DNA of 64,000 nt from Nocardioides massiliensis (GTDB taxonomy: Bacteria; Actinomycetota; Actinomycetes; Propionibacteriales; Nocardioidaceae). The first letter of the stretch is position 1, and every line of letters starts with the position of its first letter. The notes beneath the pieces were generated by a model, which saw only the letters and a program-made list of their open reading frames with translations, had not been told where the DNA came from and ran no database searches. Below, one piece after another: positions 8,737-18,025 of this stretch. The translations under genes and the position numbers were made by a program. The DNA lies in assembly GCF_030811215.1 (NCBI RefSeq), contig NZ_JAUSQM010000001.1, positions 2,170,001 through 2,234,000 on the forward strand. The letters are read 5' to 3'.

Positions 8737-9594
8737 ATGAGCGCCCTCCGCACCTCGCCCGCTCCCGCGCCCCCCACCGACCGGTTCGCCGGACCAGCCC
8801 CGGTCCCCGGCGCGCGCGTGCGGCTGGAGGACTTCATCGCCGAACAGGCCCTGATGCTGGGTGCCGGCTCGACGGTGATGTATCAGCTCGCGATGAAGGG
8901 CGTCGGTCTCGGCGTCGCCGAGCACAGCACCACGCTCCAGCGCCCGGTCGACCGGCTGCGCACGACGCTGAGCTACGTCTACGTGATGACCCTCGGGACG
9001 CTCGAGGAGCGGCAGGCGATCGCCCGCATGGTCAACAAGGCGCACGGCCCGGTGCGCTCGACCGGGCGCTACTCCGCCTTCGACCCCGACCTGCAGCTGT
9101 GGGTCGCCGCGACGCTGGCCCGCAACGGCGAGGTCATCCACGAGCGGGTGTTCGGCCCGCTCGACGAGGCGTCGCGCGAGCAGGTCTACCGCGACGCGCA
9201 GATCTTCGGCAACGCCCTGCAGGTGCGCCCCGACATGTGGCCCGCCACGCGCGCGGAGTTCGAGGACTACTGGGAGGCCAGCCTCGCGCGCCTCGAGCCC
9301 GACCCGGCCGTGCAGTGCTTCGCCAAGCAGCTGCTCTCGACCCATGGCCAGGGACCGCTGATTCGCCTGGTCCTGCCGCTGCAGAGTCTGATGACCCGCG
9401 GCAACCTCGACCCCCACACGCGCACAGTGCTCGCGTTGCCGTGGTCCCGGCGCGACCAGCGGCTCTATGACCTGTTCTGGCGGTTCTTCGTCCCGGCCTA
9501 CCGACTCCTCCCGCGGCGCCTGCGCCACCTGCACGCCCACCTCGTCCTGCGCGACATGCGTCGACGGATGCGGCGCGGCAAGCGCGTGATCTGA
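8737..9594 (+). CDS. Oxygenase MpaB family protein (DUF2236)
   Basis: 285 residues from ATG 8737; an alternative ATG at 8728 overlaps the tetR start. The protein belongs to the family that contains the fungal enzyme MpaB and the rubber oxygenase Lcp, heme proteins that cleave C=C bonds. Visible hallmarks are the N-terminal LGAGSTVMYQLA stretch, a conserved RTLSYVYVMTLG-like helix (here RTTLSYVYVMTLG), RSTGRYSAFDPDLQLWV, and a basic C-terminus (RRRMRRGKR). Most actinobacterial members have no assigned substrate. The divergent TetR gene suggests substrate-dependent induction. Confidence 0.88.
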   Translation: MSALRTSPAPAPPTDRFAGPAPVPGARVRLEDFIAEQALMLGAGSTVMYQLAMKGVGLGVAEHSTTLQRPVDRLRTTLSYVYVMTLGTLEERQAIARMVNKAHGPVRSTGRYSAFDPDLQLWVAATLARNGEVIHERVFGPLDEASREQVYRDAQIFGNALQVRPDMWPATRAEFEDYWEASLARLEPDPAVQCFAKQLLSTHGQGPLIRLVLPLQSLMTRGNLDPHTRTVLALPWSRRDQRLYDLFWRFFVPAYRLLPRRLRHLHAHLVLRDMRRRMRRGKRVI

Positions 9595-9599
9595 GCCAG

Positions 9600-9605
9600 T
9601 AGGGT
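9600..9605 (+). promoter_or_regulatory. TAGGGT -10 element for a leaderless ndk transcript
   Basis: TAGGGT is followed by seven bases and then the ndk ATG, which places the expected transcription start at or next to the start codon. No Shine-Dalgarno sequence is present. No clear -35 box is visible. Confidence 0.45.
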
Positions 9606-9612
9606 GCGGCTC

Positions 9613-10038
9613 ATGGCTGCCGTGACCACCGAACGCACCTTCGTCCTGCTCAAGCCCGACACCGTTCGTCGGGGACTCGTCGGCGAGGTGCTGTCCCGCT
9701 ACGAGGCGAAGGGGCTGCGGGTCGTCGCGCTCCAGCAGCGCACCATCGACGCCGCGCTGGCCGACCAGCACTATGTCGAGCACGTCGAGCGCGACTTCTA
9801 CCCGCCGCTGCGCGACTTCGTGACCTCCGGCCCGCTGGTGGCGGTCGTCCTCGAGGGCGACCAGGCGATCGAGGTCGTCCGCGCGCTCAACGGCGCCACC
9901 GACGGCCGGGTCGCCGCGCCCGGCACGATCCGCGGCGACTTCTCGCTGTCCAACCGCGAGAACCTCGTCCACGGCTCCGACTCGCCCGAGTCCGCCGCCC
10001 GCGAGATCGCCCTCTGGTTCCCCGAGCTCGCCCGGTAG
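9613..10038 (+). CDS. ndk: Nucleoside-diphosphate kinase
   Basis: 141 residues, the usual length for this enzyme, which moves the terminal phosphate from ATP to other nucleoside diphosphates through a phospho-histidine. The N-terminal ERTFVLLKPDTVRRG, the APGTIRGDF motif and the active-site NLVHGSDS (catalytic His) are all present. A GTG three codons upstream is in frame, but ATG 9613 gives the standard N-terminus. It stands alone between the MpaB-like gene and mreB. Confidence 0.97.
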   Translation: MAAVTTERTFVLLKPDTVRRGLVGEVLSRYEAKGLRVVALQQRTIDAALADQHYVEHVERDFYPPLRDFVTSGPLVAVVLEGDQAIEVVRALNGATDGRVAAPGTIRGDFSLSNRENLVHGSDSPESAAREIALWFPELAR

Positions 10039-10158
10039 TCCCGGGGTCCTACGGCGTGCCTCCCGGAACCACGCCGCAGCGCTCCTTAGTCTCGGTCCGG
10101 GCAGGTCGCGCGTCCTGCCTCCTTCCCCCGGCACGAGCGGACCTGCGAGGCATCCGGC

Positions 10159-11184
10159 ATGGCGAACAGCATCATCGGCCGCGACATGGCGGTCGACCTC
10201 GGCACCGCCAACACCCTTGTCTATGTGCGTGGCAAGGGGGTGCTGCTCGACGAGCCGTCAGTCGTCGCGATGAGCTCCACGACCGGTGAGGTCCTCGCGG
10301 TCGGTCACGAGGCGAAGCGGATGATCGGGCGCACGCCCGACTCGATCTCCGCGATCCGCCCCCTCAAGGACGGTGTCATCGCCGACTTCGACGCCTGTGA
10401 GCAGATGCTGCGCTGGTTCATCCAGCAGGTCCACCGGCGTCGCTACTTCGCCAAGCCCCGGCTGGTGATCTGCGTCCCCAGCGGCATCACCGCCGTCGAG
10501 CAGCGGGCCGTGAAGGAGGCCGGCTACCAGGCCGGCGCGCGCCGGGTCTACATCATCGAGGAGCCGATGGCCGCCGCCATCGGCGCCAACCTGCCGGTGC
10601 ACGAGGCGACCGGCAACATGGTCGTCGACATCGGTGGCGGCACGACCGAGGTCGCCGTGATCTCGCTGGGCGGTGTGGTCACCAGCCTCTCGATCCGCAC
10701 CGCCGGTGACGACCTCGACCAGGCGATCGTGGGGTGGATGAAGAAGGAGTACTCCCTCATGCTGGGGGAGCGCACCGCCGAGGAGGTCAAGACCACGCTG
10801 GGCTCGGCCTTCCCGCTGCCCCACGAGCCGATGGCCGAGGTCCGCGGCCGCGACATGGTCAGCGGCCTGCCGCGCACGGTCGAGGTCTCCACCGCCGAGA
10901 TCCGCCAGGCGCTCGAGGAGCCGGTGCACGCGATCGTCGACGCGGTGCGCGCGACCCTCGACCAGACCCCGCCGGAGCTCGCCGGCGACATCATGGACCG
11001 CGGGCTCGTGCTCACCGGCGGCGGCGCGCTCCTGCGCGGCCTCGACGAGCGCATCCGCCACGAGACCGGCATGCCGGTCCACCTCGCCGAGGATCCGCTG
11101 ACGTCCGTCGCGCTGGGCGCCGGCAAGTGCGTCGAGGAGTTCGAGGCGCTCCAGCAGGTGCTGGTCGCGGACCGGCGACGGTAG
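10159..11184 (+). CDS. mreB: Rod shape-determining protein MreB
   Basis: 341 residues. This actin-like ATPase polymerises under the membrane and guides lateral wall synthesis. Phosphate-binding motifs are clear: DLGTANTLVY near residue 10, DIGGGTTEVAV at about 157, and LTGGGALLRG near 290. The 120 bases upstream contain no gene. It is the first gene of a run through rodA with spacings from +8 to overlapping, so it probably leads the elongasome operon. An MreB in this organism implies lateral-wall elongation, or a sporulation-like role as in Streptomyces. Confidence 0.97.
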   Translation: MANSIIGRDMAVDLGTANTLVYVRGKGVLLDEPSVVAMSSTTGEVLAVGHEAKRMIGRTPDSISAIRPLKDGVIADFDACEQMLRWFIQQVHRRRYFAKPRLVICVPSGITAVEQRAVKEAGYQAGARRVYIIEEPMAAAIGANLPVHEATGNMVVDIGGGTTEVAVISLGGVVTSLSIRTAGDDLDQAIVGWMKKEYSLMLGERTAEEVKTTLGSAFPLPHEPMAEVRGRDMVSGLPRTVEVSTAEIRQALEEPVHAIVDAVRATLDQTPPELAGDIMDRGLVLTGGGALLRGLDERIRHETGMPVHLAEDPLTSVALGAGKCVEEFEALQQVLVADRRR

Positions 11185-11192
11185 GCCCGCCC

Positions 11193-12122
11193 ATGCGTCC
11201 CCGCCCTCGCCGTACGCCGTCCCCGGCCCAGGACGGCAGTCCCCGTCGCGCGACGCCGCCGTCGCGCCGGCTCCTGGCCGTGCTCGTCCTCGCGTGCGTC
11301 ACGGTCATGGTCCTCGACGTGAGCACCAAGGGGTCGCCGATCGACCCGGCGCGCTCCGCGGTCGCCGCGGTGCTGGGGCCCGTCGAGTCCGGGGCCAGCA
11401 CGCTGGTCCGGCCGTTCACCGACCTCCCCGACACCTTCCGCACCCACCGCGCGCTGCGCACGGAGGTGCGCGACCTCGAGCAGACCAACGCCGAGCTGCA
11501 GCGCGAGCTCGCCCGCACCGCGCTGGACCGCAACCGCGCCGCCGAGCTCGACGGGCTGCTCCAGACCGCCGAGGACACCGGCTACTCCGTCGTGCCGGCG
11601 CGGGTCGTCGGCATGGGACCCGCCCAGACATTCACCCGCACCGTCACGATCGACGCCGGCACCGACGCGGGGATCCGCGCCGACCAGACCGTGCTCAACG
11701 CCTCCGGTCTCGTCGGACGGGTGTTGCGTGTGGACCGCCGCACCGCCACCGTCCTGCTCATCGCCGACGCGAACTCCGTCGTCGGCGGCCGGCTCGCCAC
11801 GAGCATGGAGCTCGGCTTCGTCCGCGGGCGCGGGGAGGTCGGCGGCTCCGGGCTGCTCGACCTCGACCTGGCCGACGGCTCGGTCGTCCCCGCGCGCGGT
11901 GACGTGGTCGTCACCTGGGGCTCGCGCACCGGTGCGCCGTACGTCGCCGGCATCCCGCTCGGCACCGTGCAGTCCGTCCAGAGCAACCCGCGCGACCTGA
12001 CCCGCAGCGCGGTCATCGAGCCGCTGGTCGACTTCACCTCTCTCGACCTCGTCGGCGTCGTCGTGCCGGCCGGGACCACGTCGAACCGCACGCTCCTCGG
12101 CGCCGAGGAGGAGGCCCGATGA
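11193..12122 (+). CDS. mreC: Rod shape-determining protein MreC
   Basis: 309 residues from ATG 11193, eight bases after mreB. A basic N-terminus, one membrane helix (about residues 28-46), a coiled coil (TEVRDLEQTNAELQREL at about 90-106), and a beta-rich extracellular domain fit MreC, the scaffold that links MreB and MreD to PBP2. Its stop overlaps the mreD start by four bases. Confidence 0.96.
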   Translation: MRPRPRRTPSPAQDGSPRRATPPSRRLLAVLVLACVTVMVLDVSTKGSPIDPARSAVAAVLGPVESGASTLVRPFTDLPDTFRTHRALRTEVRDLEQTNAELQRELARTALDRNRAAELDGLLQTAEDTGYSVVPARVVGMGPAQTFTRTVTIDAGTDAGIRADQTVLNASGLVGRVLRVDRRTATVLLIADANSVVGGRLATSMELGFVRGRGEVGGSGLLDLDLADGSVVPARGDVVVTWGSRTGAPYVAGIPLGTVQSVQSNPRDLTRSAVIEPLVDFTSLDLVGVVVPAGTTSNRTLLGAEEEAR

Positions 12123-12631
12123 CGCTGGTGCGCAGCGCGGCCTTCACGGCGCTGGTGGTCGTCGCCCTGGTCCTGCAGACCAGCGTCTTCTCCCACCTGG
12201 CGTTCGCGGGAGTGGTGCCCAACCTGGTCCTGCTGCTGGTCGTCGCCATGGCCATCGCCCGTGGCCCCGAGGCGGCGGCGGTGCTCGGCCTGCTCGCCGG
12301 GCTCGCGCTCGACCTCGCCCCACCGGCCGACCACGTCGCCGGACGCTGGGCGCTGGCCCTGGTCGTGGTCGGCTACCTCGCCGGCCGCGTGCGCAGCGAC
12401 GCCGGCTCCTCCGCCTTCGCCGCCGTGGTCACCGTGGCAGCGTGCTCGTTCGTCGGCACCTCGGTCTTCGCGCTCAGCGGCATGATCCTCGGTGACGGCG
12501 GCGTGAGCGTCGGAGCGGTGCTGCAGGTCGTCCCGATCTCGCTGGTCTACGACGTCCTGGTCACGCCGCTGGTCCTCCCGCTCGCGCTCACGGTGCTGCG
12601 ACGCCTCGAGCAGACCCGGGTGGCGTGGTGA
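12119..12631 (+). CDS. mreD: Rod shape-determining protein MreD
   Basis: 170 residues, almost entirely hydrophobic with five or six membrane spans, as expected for MreD. It overlaps mreC by four bases (ATGA) and mrdA by four bases (GTGA), which indicates translational coupling across the cluster. Sequence conservation in this family is low, so gene order is a large part of the support. Confidence 0.92.
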   Translation: MTLVRSAAFTALVVVALVLQTSVFSHLAFAGVVPNLVLLLVVAMAIARGPEAAAVLGLLAGLALDLAPPADHVAGRWALALVVVGYLAGRVRSDAGSSAFAAVVTVAACSFVGTSVFALSGMILGDGGVSVGAVLQVVPISLVYDVLVTPLVLPLALTVLRRLEQTRVAW

Positions 12632-14763
12632 GCACACCGCTGCGCACCCCGGCCGCCGACCCCGCGCGGCGCAGCCGGCTCCGGCTGATCGTCGTGCAGG
12701 CCCTGGTGCTGAGCCTGTTCCTCACGCTCTTCGGCCGGTTGTGGTATCTCCAGGTCTTCACCGGCGAGTCCTACCAGGCCGCCGCTGCCGAGCAGTCCGT
12801 GCGCGAGCTCGTCGTCCAGCCGCCGCGCGGCCTGATCGTCGACGCGCAGGGTCGACCCCTCGTCGCCAACCGCACGTCCTGGGTCGTGTCCGTCGACCGC
12901 ACCCTGCTCGGCAAGCTCGAGCTCGAGGAGCGCGAGACGCTGCTGCGCCGGGTCGCGCGCACCGTGGGGTCGTCGTACGACGACGTCCTCGCCCGCACCC
13001 GGCTCTGTGGCGAGGAGGGCGCGGTCGTCGGCGTGTGCTGGAACGGCTCTCCCTTCCAGCCCGTCCCGATCGCCGAGGACATCGAGCAGACGGTCGCCGT
13101 CCGCATCCTCGAGCAGCCCGAGGACTACCCGGCGGTGCTCGCCGAGAAGCAGCACGTGCGGGCCTACCCCGAGCCGTTCGGCATCAACGCCGCACACCTG
13201 CTCGGCTACCTCAGCCCGATCACCGCCGAGGAGCTCGAGGAGGCCGAGACCGAGGGCGACACCTCGGTGCACGGTGCCTCCGACGTCGGCCGTGCCGGGC
13301 TCGAGCGGGAGTACGACCGGGTGCTGCGCGGACAACCCGGCTACAAGCGCGTCGCAGTCGACTCGCGCGGTCGCGTGCTGGGAGACAGCGGCGAGGTCGA
13401 GGGCATCGCCGGTGACACCCTCGTGACCTCCATCGACGCGCGGGTGCAGGCGGTCGTCGAGCAGCAGCTGGCGCGCACCATCCGCGAGGCCCGCCAGACC
13501 CGTGACTCCGTCACCGGCCGCAACTACGTCGCCGACTCCGGCGCCGCCGTCGTGCTCGACGCGCGCAACGGCCGGGTCGTCGCGATGGCGAGCGAGCCGA
13601 CCTACGACCCGGGCGTCTGGGTGGGTGGCATCAGCGCCAAGCAGCTGGAGCGGCTCTACTCCGAGAAGGCCGGGACCCCGCTGCTGTCGCGCGCGACCCA
13701 GGGGCAGTTCGCACCGGGCTCCACCTGGAAGCCGTTCATCACCGCGGCGGCACTGGGCGCGGGCTATCGCCAGGACACCCGGCTCAACTGCTCGTCGGCG
13801 TTCCGGGTCGGCAACCGCGACTTCAAGAACTACGAGTCCGGCGCCTACGGCTCCATCGGCTTCGACCGTGCGCTCGAGGTCTCGTGCAACACCTTCTTCT
13901 ACCGGATCGGCTACGACTACTGGCAGAAGTTCGGCAGCGACATCGCCGATGTCGATGCCAAGGACCCGCTGGTCGCGGGCGCCAAGGACTTCGGCTTCGG
14001 CGAGCGCACCGGCATCGACCTCCCCGGCGAGGCGAGCGGCCGGATCGCCGACCGGTCCTGGAAGCGGGAGTACTACGAGGCCAACAAGCAGTACTACTGC
14101 CGGATCGCCAAGAAGAACCCCACCGGCAACGACTTCCTGCCGAAGTTCGCCCGCGAGTTCTGCGCCGAGGGCTTCGCCTACCGCGCCGGTGACGCGGTGA
14201 ACTTCTCGATCGGGCAGGGCGACACGCTCGTCACGCCGCTGCAGCTCGCCCGTGCGTACGCCGCGCTGGCCAACGGCGGCACCCTCTACGAGCCGCGCGT
14301 CGCCAAGGCGGTCGTCGATGCCGACGGCAACGTCGTACGCCGGATCAAGGCGAAGAAGGCCGGTGGCGTGAAGACCGCCAAGCGCGACCTCGCCTACATC
14401 GACCGGGCGCTCGGTGGGGTCACCCGCACCGGCACGATGTCGTGGCGGATGCAGGGCTTCCCGCTCGAACGCGTCCAGGTGCGGGCGAAGACCGGATCGG
14501 CCGAGGTCCACGGCAAGCAGAGCACCTCGTGGCTGGCGACCTACGACGACACCTACGTCGTCGTGATGATGGTGAGCCAGGGTGGCACCGGCTCCGGCAC
14601 GTCGGGTCCGGCCGTGCGCACCATCTGGGAGACGTTGTACGGCGTCCGCGGTGAGGACGTCGTGCCGGCGCGCGCGGCGATGCCGGGCGCGACGCCGCCC
14701 AAGGGACTGCCGACGTTCGCCGCCGACGGCGAGATCCTGCCGCCGGCGCGGGAGGAGGACTGA
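12628..14763 (+). CDS. mrdA: Penicillin-binding protein 2 (elongation-specific transpeptidase)
   Basis: 711 residues from GTG 12628; a GTG one codon earlier is also possible. A membrane anchor lies at about residues 18-40, followed by the PBP dimerisation domain and the transpeptidase domain. The three active-site motifs are present: STWK near residue 365 (nucleophilic serine), SCN near 418, and KTGSAE near 620. It cross-links peptidoglycan during elongation together with RodA, whose gene follows directly. The segment between SxN and KTG carries an extra Lys/Tyr/Cys-rich loop (YYCRIAKKNPTGNDF). Confidence 0.96.
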   Translation: MSTPLRTPAADPARRSRLRLIVVQALVLSLFLTLFGRLWYLQVFTGESYQAAAAEQSVRELVVQPPRGLIVDAQGRPLVANRTSWVVSVDRTLLGKLELEERETLLRRVARTVGSSYDDVLARTRLCGEEGAVVGVCWNGSPFQPVPIAEDIEQTVAVRILEQPEDYPAVLAEKQHVRAYPEPFGINAAHLLGYLSPITAEELEEAETEGDTSVHGASDVGRAGLEREYDRVLRGQPGYKRVAVDSRGRVLGDSGEVEGIAGDTLVTSIDARVQAVVEQQLARTIREARQTRDSVTGRNYVADSGAAVVLDARNGRVVAMASEPTYDPGVWVGGISAKQLERLYSEKAGTPLLSRATQGQFAPGSTWKPFITAAALGAGYRQDTRLNCSSAFRVGNRDFKNYESGAYGSIGFDRALEVSCNTFFYRIGYDYWQKFGSDIADVDAKDPLVAGAKDFGFGERTGIDLPGEASGRIADRSWKREYYEANKQYYCRIAKKNPTGNDFLPKFAREFCAEGFAYRAGDAVNFSIGQGDTLVTPLQLARAYAALANGGTLYEPRVAKAVVDADGNVVRRIKAKKAGGVKTAKRDLAYIDRALGGVTRTGTMSWRMQGFPLERVQVRAKTGSAEVHGKQSTSWLATYDDTYVVVMMVSQGGTGSGTSGPAVRTIWETLYGVRGEDVVPARAAMPGATPPKGLPTFAADGEILPPAREED

Positions 14764-15968
14764 TGCTGCAAGCACCCGCAGGCGCCGGTCCCCGGCCCGG
14801 CGTCGACCGGCTCCTGGTGATCGCGGTCGCCGCACTGCTCGTGATCGGCACCCTCGCCGTGTGGTCGGCGACCTCGGGACGCGACGACCTCACCGGCGGC
14901 GACCCGACACTCTATCTCAAGAAGCAGCTGATGAACATCGCCATCGGCACGGTCCTCGGGGTGCTGGTGCTGGCCACCGACTACCGGTGGGTGCGCCTGC
15001 TCGCGCCGCTGGTCTACGTCGCCTCCGTCGTGGGGCTTGCGCTGGTGCTCGCCATCGGCACGACCATCAACGGCTCGCGTTCGTGGCTCTTCGTCGCGGG
15101 CATGTCGCTGCAACCGGCCGAGTTCGCCAAGCTCGCGGTGATCGTCGCGATGGCGTTGTTCGTCGCGGAGCGCAGTGAGAACGCCTGGCGTCGCCGGGTG
15201 GGGCCCATCGACGTGATCGGGATGCTCGCGATCGCGGCGCTGCCGGCCGCGCTGATCCTGCTCCAGCCCGACCTCGGCACCATGCTGGTGCTGGCCGCCA
15301 CCGTCGCCGGCGTCCTCACGATCGCCGGGGCGTCGCGCCGCTGGCTGTTCGGCCTGGCCGGGGCAGCGGTGCTGGCCGCCGTCGTCGCCGTCCAGGTCGG
15401 CTTCCTCGCCGACTACCAGGTCAACCGGTTCCTGGCCTTCACCGACCCGACGCTCGACCCGCGCGGCGCCGGCTACAACACCACCCAGGCCCGCATCGCG
15501 ATCGGCAACGGGGGAGTGTTCGGCCAGGGGCTCTTCCAGGGGTCGCAGACCCGCTCCGGCTTCGTGCCCGAGCAGCACACCGACTTCATCTTCACCGTCA
15601 TCGGCGAGGAGCTCGGCCTGGTCGGCGCCGGCGTGGTCATCGCGCTGCTGGCGGTGCTGATCTGGCGGGCGCTGGTCATCGCCGTCCACGCCCACGATCT
15701 CTTCGGCCGCGTCACCGCCGCCGGCATCGCCTGCTGGTTCGGCTTCCAGTCGTTCCAGAACATCGGCATGTGCCTGGGCATCATGCCCGTCACCGGCGTC
15801 CCCCTGCCGCTGGTCTCCTCGGGCGGCTCGTCGATGTTCGCCGGCCTCATGGCCGTCGGGCTGTTGCTCAACATCGCCCACCGATCGGGCCAGGCACGCG
15901 TGTTCGGCTCCGAGGCGACCCGGTGGACGGCCACCCCCAGCGGGCGCGGAGTCCTGGTGCGGAGCTGA
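14763..15968 (+). CDS. rodA: Peptidoglycan glycosyltransferase RodA
   Basis: 401 residues, SEDS family, about ten membrane spans. The ATG overlaps the mrdA stop by one base (TGATG). Family signatures include GYNTTQARIAIGNGG, EQHTDFIFTVIGEELG and PLPLVSSGGSS. RodA polymerises lipid II and works as a pair with PBP2. It closes the mre cluster; the next gene starts 86 bases later with its own ribosome site. Confidence 0.97.
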   Translation: MLQAPAGAGPRPGVDRLLVIAVAALLVIGTLAVWSATSGRDDLTGGDPTLYLKKQLMNIAIGTVLGVLVLATDYRWVRLLAPLVYVASVVGLALVLAIGTTINGSRSWLFVAGMSLQPAEFAKLAVIVAMALFVAERSENAWRRRVGPIDVIGMLAIAALPAALILLQPDLGTMLVLAATVAGVLTIAGASRRWLFGLAGAAVLAAVVAVQVGFLADYQVNRFLAFTDPTLDPRGAGYNTTQARIAIGNGGVFGQGLFQGSQTRSGFVPEQHTDFIFTVIGEELGLVGAGVVIALLAVLIWRALVIAVHAHDLFGRVTAAGIACWFGFQSFQNIGMCLGIMPVTGVPLPLVSSGGSSMFAGLMAVGLLLNIAHRSGQARVFGSEATRWTATPSGRGVLVRS

Positions 15969-16054
15969 GGTCGGGCCCGACGCCGTACCCTGGTGGGGTC
16001 CTGCCGGCGCCTGCCGGCTGCCCGTCGTCTCTCTGTCTGTCGAGGTGTGTCGTC

Positions 16055-18025
16055 TTGCTCGGTCCCGTCGCCCCGGGAACCTCGGTCTTCCCCCGGCTGG
16101 AGCCGCTGCTCGCGTCGGTCCAGAAGCCCATCCAGTACGTCGGGGGCGAGCTCAACGCCACCCTCAAGGACTGGGACTGTGGCGAGGCCGCTGAGCCGGC
16201 CGGTCCGACCGTGCGCTGGGCGTTGATGTATCCCGACGCCTACGAGGTCGGCCTGCCCAACCAGGGCGTGCAGATCCTCTACGAGGTGCTCAACGAGGTC
16301 GACTGGATCCTCGCCGAGCGCACGTACGCCGTGTGGTCCGACATGGAGGCGGTGCTGCGTCAGCACGCCATCCCGCAGTTCACGGTCGACAACCACCGCC
16401 CCGTGGGCGACTTCGACCTGTTGGGCGTCTCGTTCTCGACCGAGCTCGGCTACACCAACCTGCTGACCGCGCTCGACCTCGCGGGCGTGCCGCTGCACGC
16501 GGTCGACCGCACCGACGACCACCCGATCGTGCTCGCCGGCGGGCACGCGGCGTTCAACCCCGAGCCGGTCGCGGACTTCATCGACGCCGCCGTGCTGGGC
16601 GACGGCGAGGAGGTCGTGCTCAAGATCTCCGAGGTCGTGCGCGAGTGGAAGGCCGAGGGTCTGCCCGGCGGCCGCGACGGGGTGCTGCTGCGACTGGCCG
16701 CCTCCGGCGCGGTCTACGTCCCGAAGTTCTACGACGTCAGCTACCGCCCCGACGGAACGATCGAGCGGGTCGCGCCCAACCGGCCAGGCGTCCCGTGGCG
16801 GGTGGTGAAGCACACGCTGATGGACCTCGACGCGTGGCCCTACCCCAAGAACCCCCTGGTGCCGCTGGCCGAGACGGTCCACGAGCGCTTCAGCGTGGAG
16901 ATCTTCCGCGGCTGCACCCGCGGCTGCCGCTTCTGCCAGGCCGGGATGATCACCCGCCCCGTGCGCGAGCGGTCGATCACCACCATCGGCGACATGGTCG
17001 AGAACGGCATCAAGAAGACCGGCTTCGAGGAGGTCGGGCTGCTCTCGCTCTCCAGCGCCGACCACACCGAGATCGGCGAGGTCGCGACGGGCCTGGCGGA
17101 CCGCTACGAGGGGTCCCACGTCTCGCTCTCGCTGCCCTCGACGCGGGTCGACGCCTTCAACATCACGCTCGCCAACGAGTTCTCCCGCAACGGGCGCCGC
17201 TCCGGTCTGACGTTCGCCCCCGAGGGCGGCTCCGAGCGGATGCGGAAGGTGATCAACAAGATGGTCACCGAGGAGGACCTGATCCGCACCGTCGCGACGG
17301 CGTACTCCCACGGCTGGCGCCAGGTGAAGCTCTACTTCATGTGCGGCCTGCCCACGGAGACCGACGAGGACGTCCTCGAGATCGCCGACCTCGCCAAGAA
17401 GGTCATCGCCAAGGGCCGCGAGGTCTCCGGCCACAACGACATCCGCTGCACCGTCTCCATCGGTGGGTTCGTGCCCAAGCCGCACACGCCGTTCCAGTGG
17501 GCCGCCCAGCTCGACTGGGAGAGCACCGACCGGCGCCTGCAGCAGCTGCGCGACAACGTCCGCGCCGACAAGAAGTTCGGGCGCGCGATCGGCTTCCGCT
17601 ACCACGACGGGCGCCCCGGCATCATCGAGGGACTGCTCTCCCGTGGCGACCGGCGCGTCGGCGCGGTCATCGAGGAGGTCTGGCGTCAGGGTGGCCGCTT
17701 CGACGGCTGGAGCGAGCACTTCTCCTACGACCGCTGGGTCGCCGCGTGCGAGACCGCGCTCGCCGGCACCGGGGTCGACCTCGACTGGTTCACCACCCGC
17801 GAGCGCGACTTCGACGAGGTGCTGCCCTGGGACCACCTCGACTCCGGGCTCGACCGCGACTGGCTGTGGGAGGACTGGCAGGACGCCATCGACCCCGACT
17901 CGACCGTCGAGGTCGAGGACTGCCGCTGGACGCCGTGCTACGACTGCGGCGTGTGCCCGGAGATGGGCACCGAGATCCAGATCGGGCCCACCGGCCAGAA
18001 GCTGCTCCCGCTCAGCGTGGTCTGA
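16055..18025 (+). CDS. B12-binding-domain radical SAM protein, TIGR03960 family, function unknown
   Basis: 656 residues with a TTG start at 16055, chosen because GAGG stands nine bases before it and because the protein then begins just ahead of the conserved VFPRLEPLL region; no ATG or GTG fits. The N-terminal half resembles a cobalamin-binding fold. The radical SAM cluster CTRGCRFC (CxxxCxxC) is near residue 290. A second cysteine group, CRWTPCYDCGVC, lies near the C-terminus (about 623-635) and could hold another metal centre. The family is known to occur fused to, or beside, the DUF2344 protein (TIGR03936) encoded here at 20553. The reaction is not known to me. The 3' end overlaps the convergent MFS gene by 14 bases. 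Confidence 0.93.
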   Translation: MLGPVAPGTSVFPRLEPLLASVQKPIQYVGGELNATLKDWDCGEAAEPAGPTVRWALMYPDAYEVGLPNQGVQILYEVLNEVDWILAERTYAVWSDMEAVLRQHAIPQFTVDNHRPVGDFDLLGVSFSTELGYTNLLTALDLAGVPLHAVDRTDDHPIVLAGGHAAFNPEPVADFIDAAVLGDGEEVVLKISEVVREWKAEGLPGGRDGVLLRLAASGAVYVPKFYDVSYRPDGTIERVAPNRPGVPWRVVKHTLMDLDAWPYPKNPLVPLAETVHERFSVEIFRGCTRGCRFCQAGMITRPVRERSITTIGDMVENGIKKTGFEEVGLLSLSSADHTEIGEVATGLADRYEGSHVSLSLPSTRVDAFNITLANEFSRNGRRSGLTFAPEGGSERMRKVINKMVTEEDLIRTVATAYSHGWRQVKLYFMCGLPTETDEDVLEIADLAKKVIAKGREVSGHNDIRCTVSIGGFVPKPHTPFQWAAQLDWESTDRRLQQLRDNVRADKKFGRAIGFRYHDGRPGIIEGLLSRGDRRVGAVIEEVWRQGGRFDGWSEHFSYDRWVAACETALAGTGVDLDWFTTRERDFDEVLPWDHLDSGLDRDWLWEDWQDAIDPDSTVEVEDCRWTPCYDCGVCPEMGTEIQIGPTGQKLLPLSVV

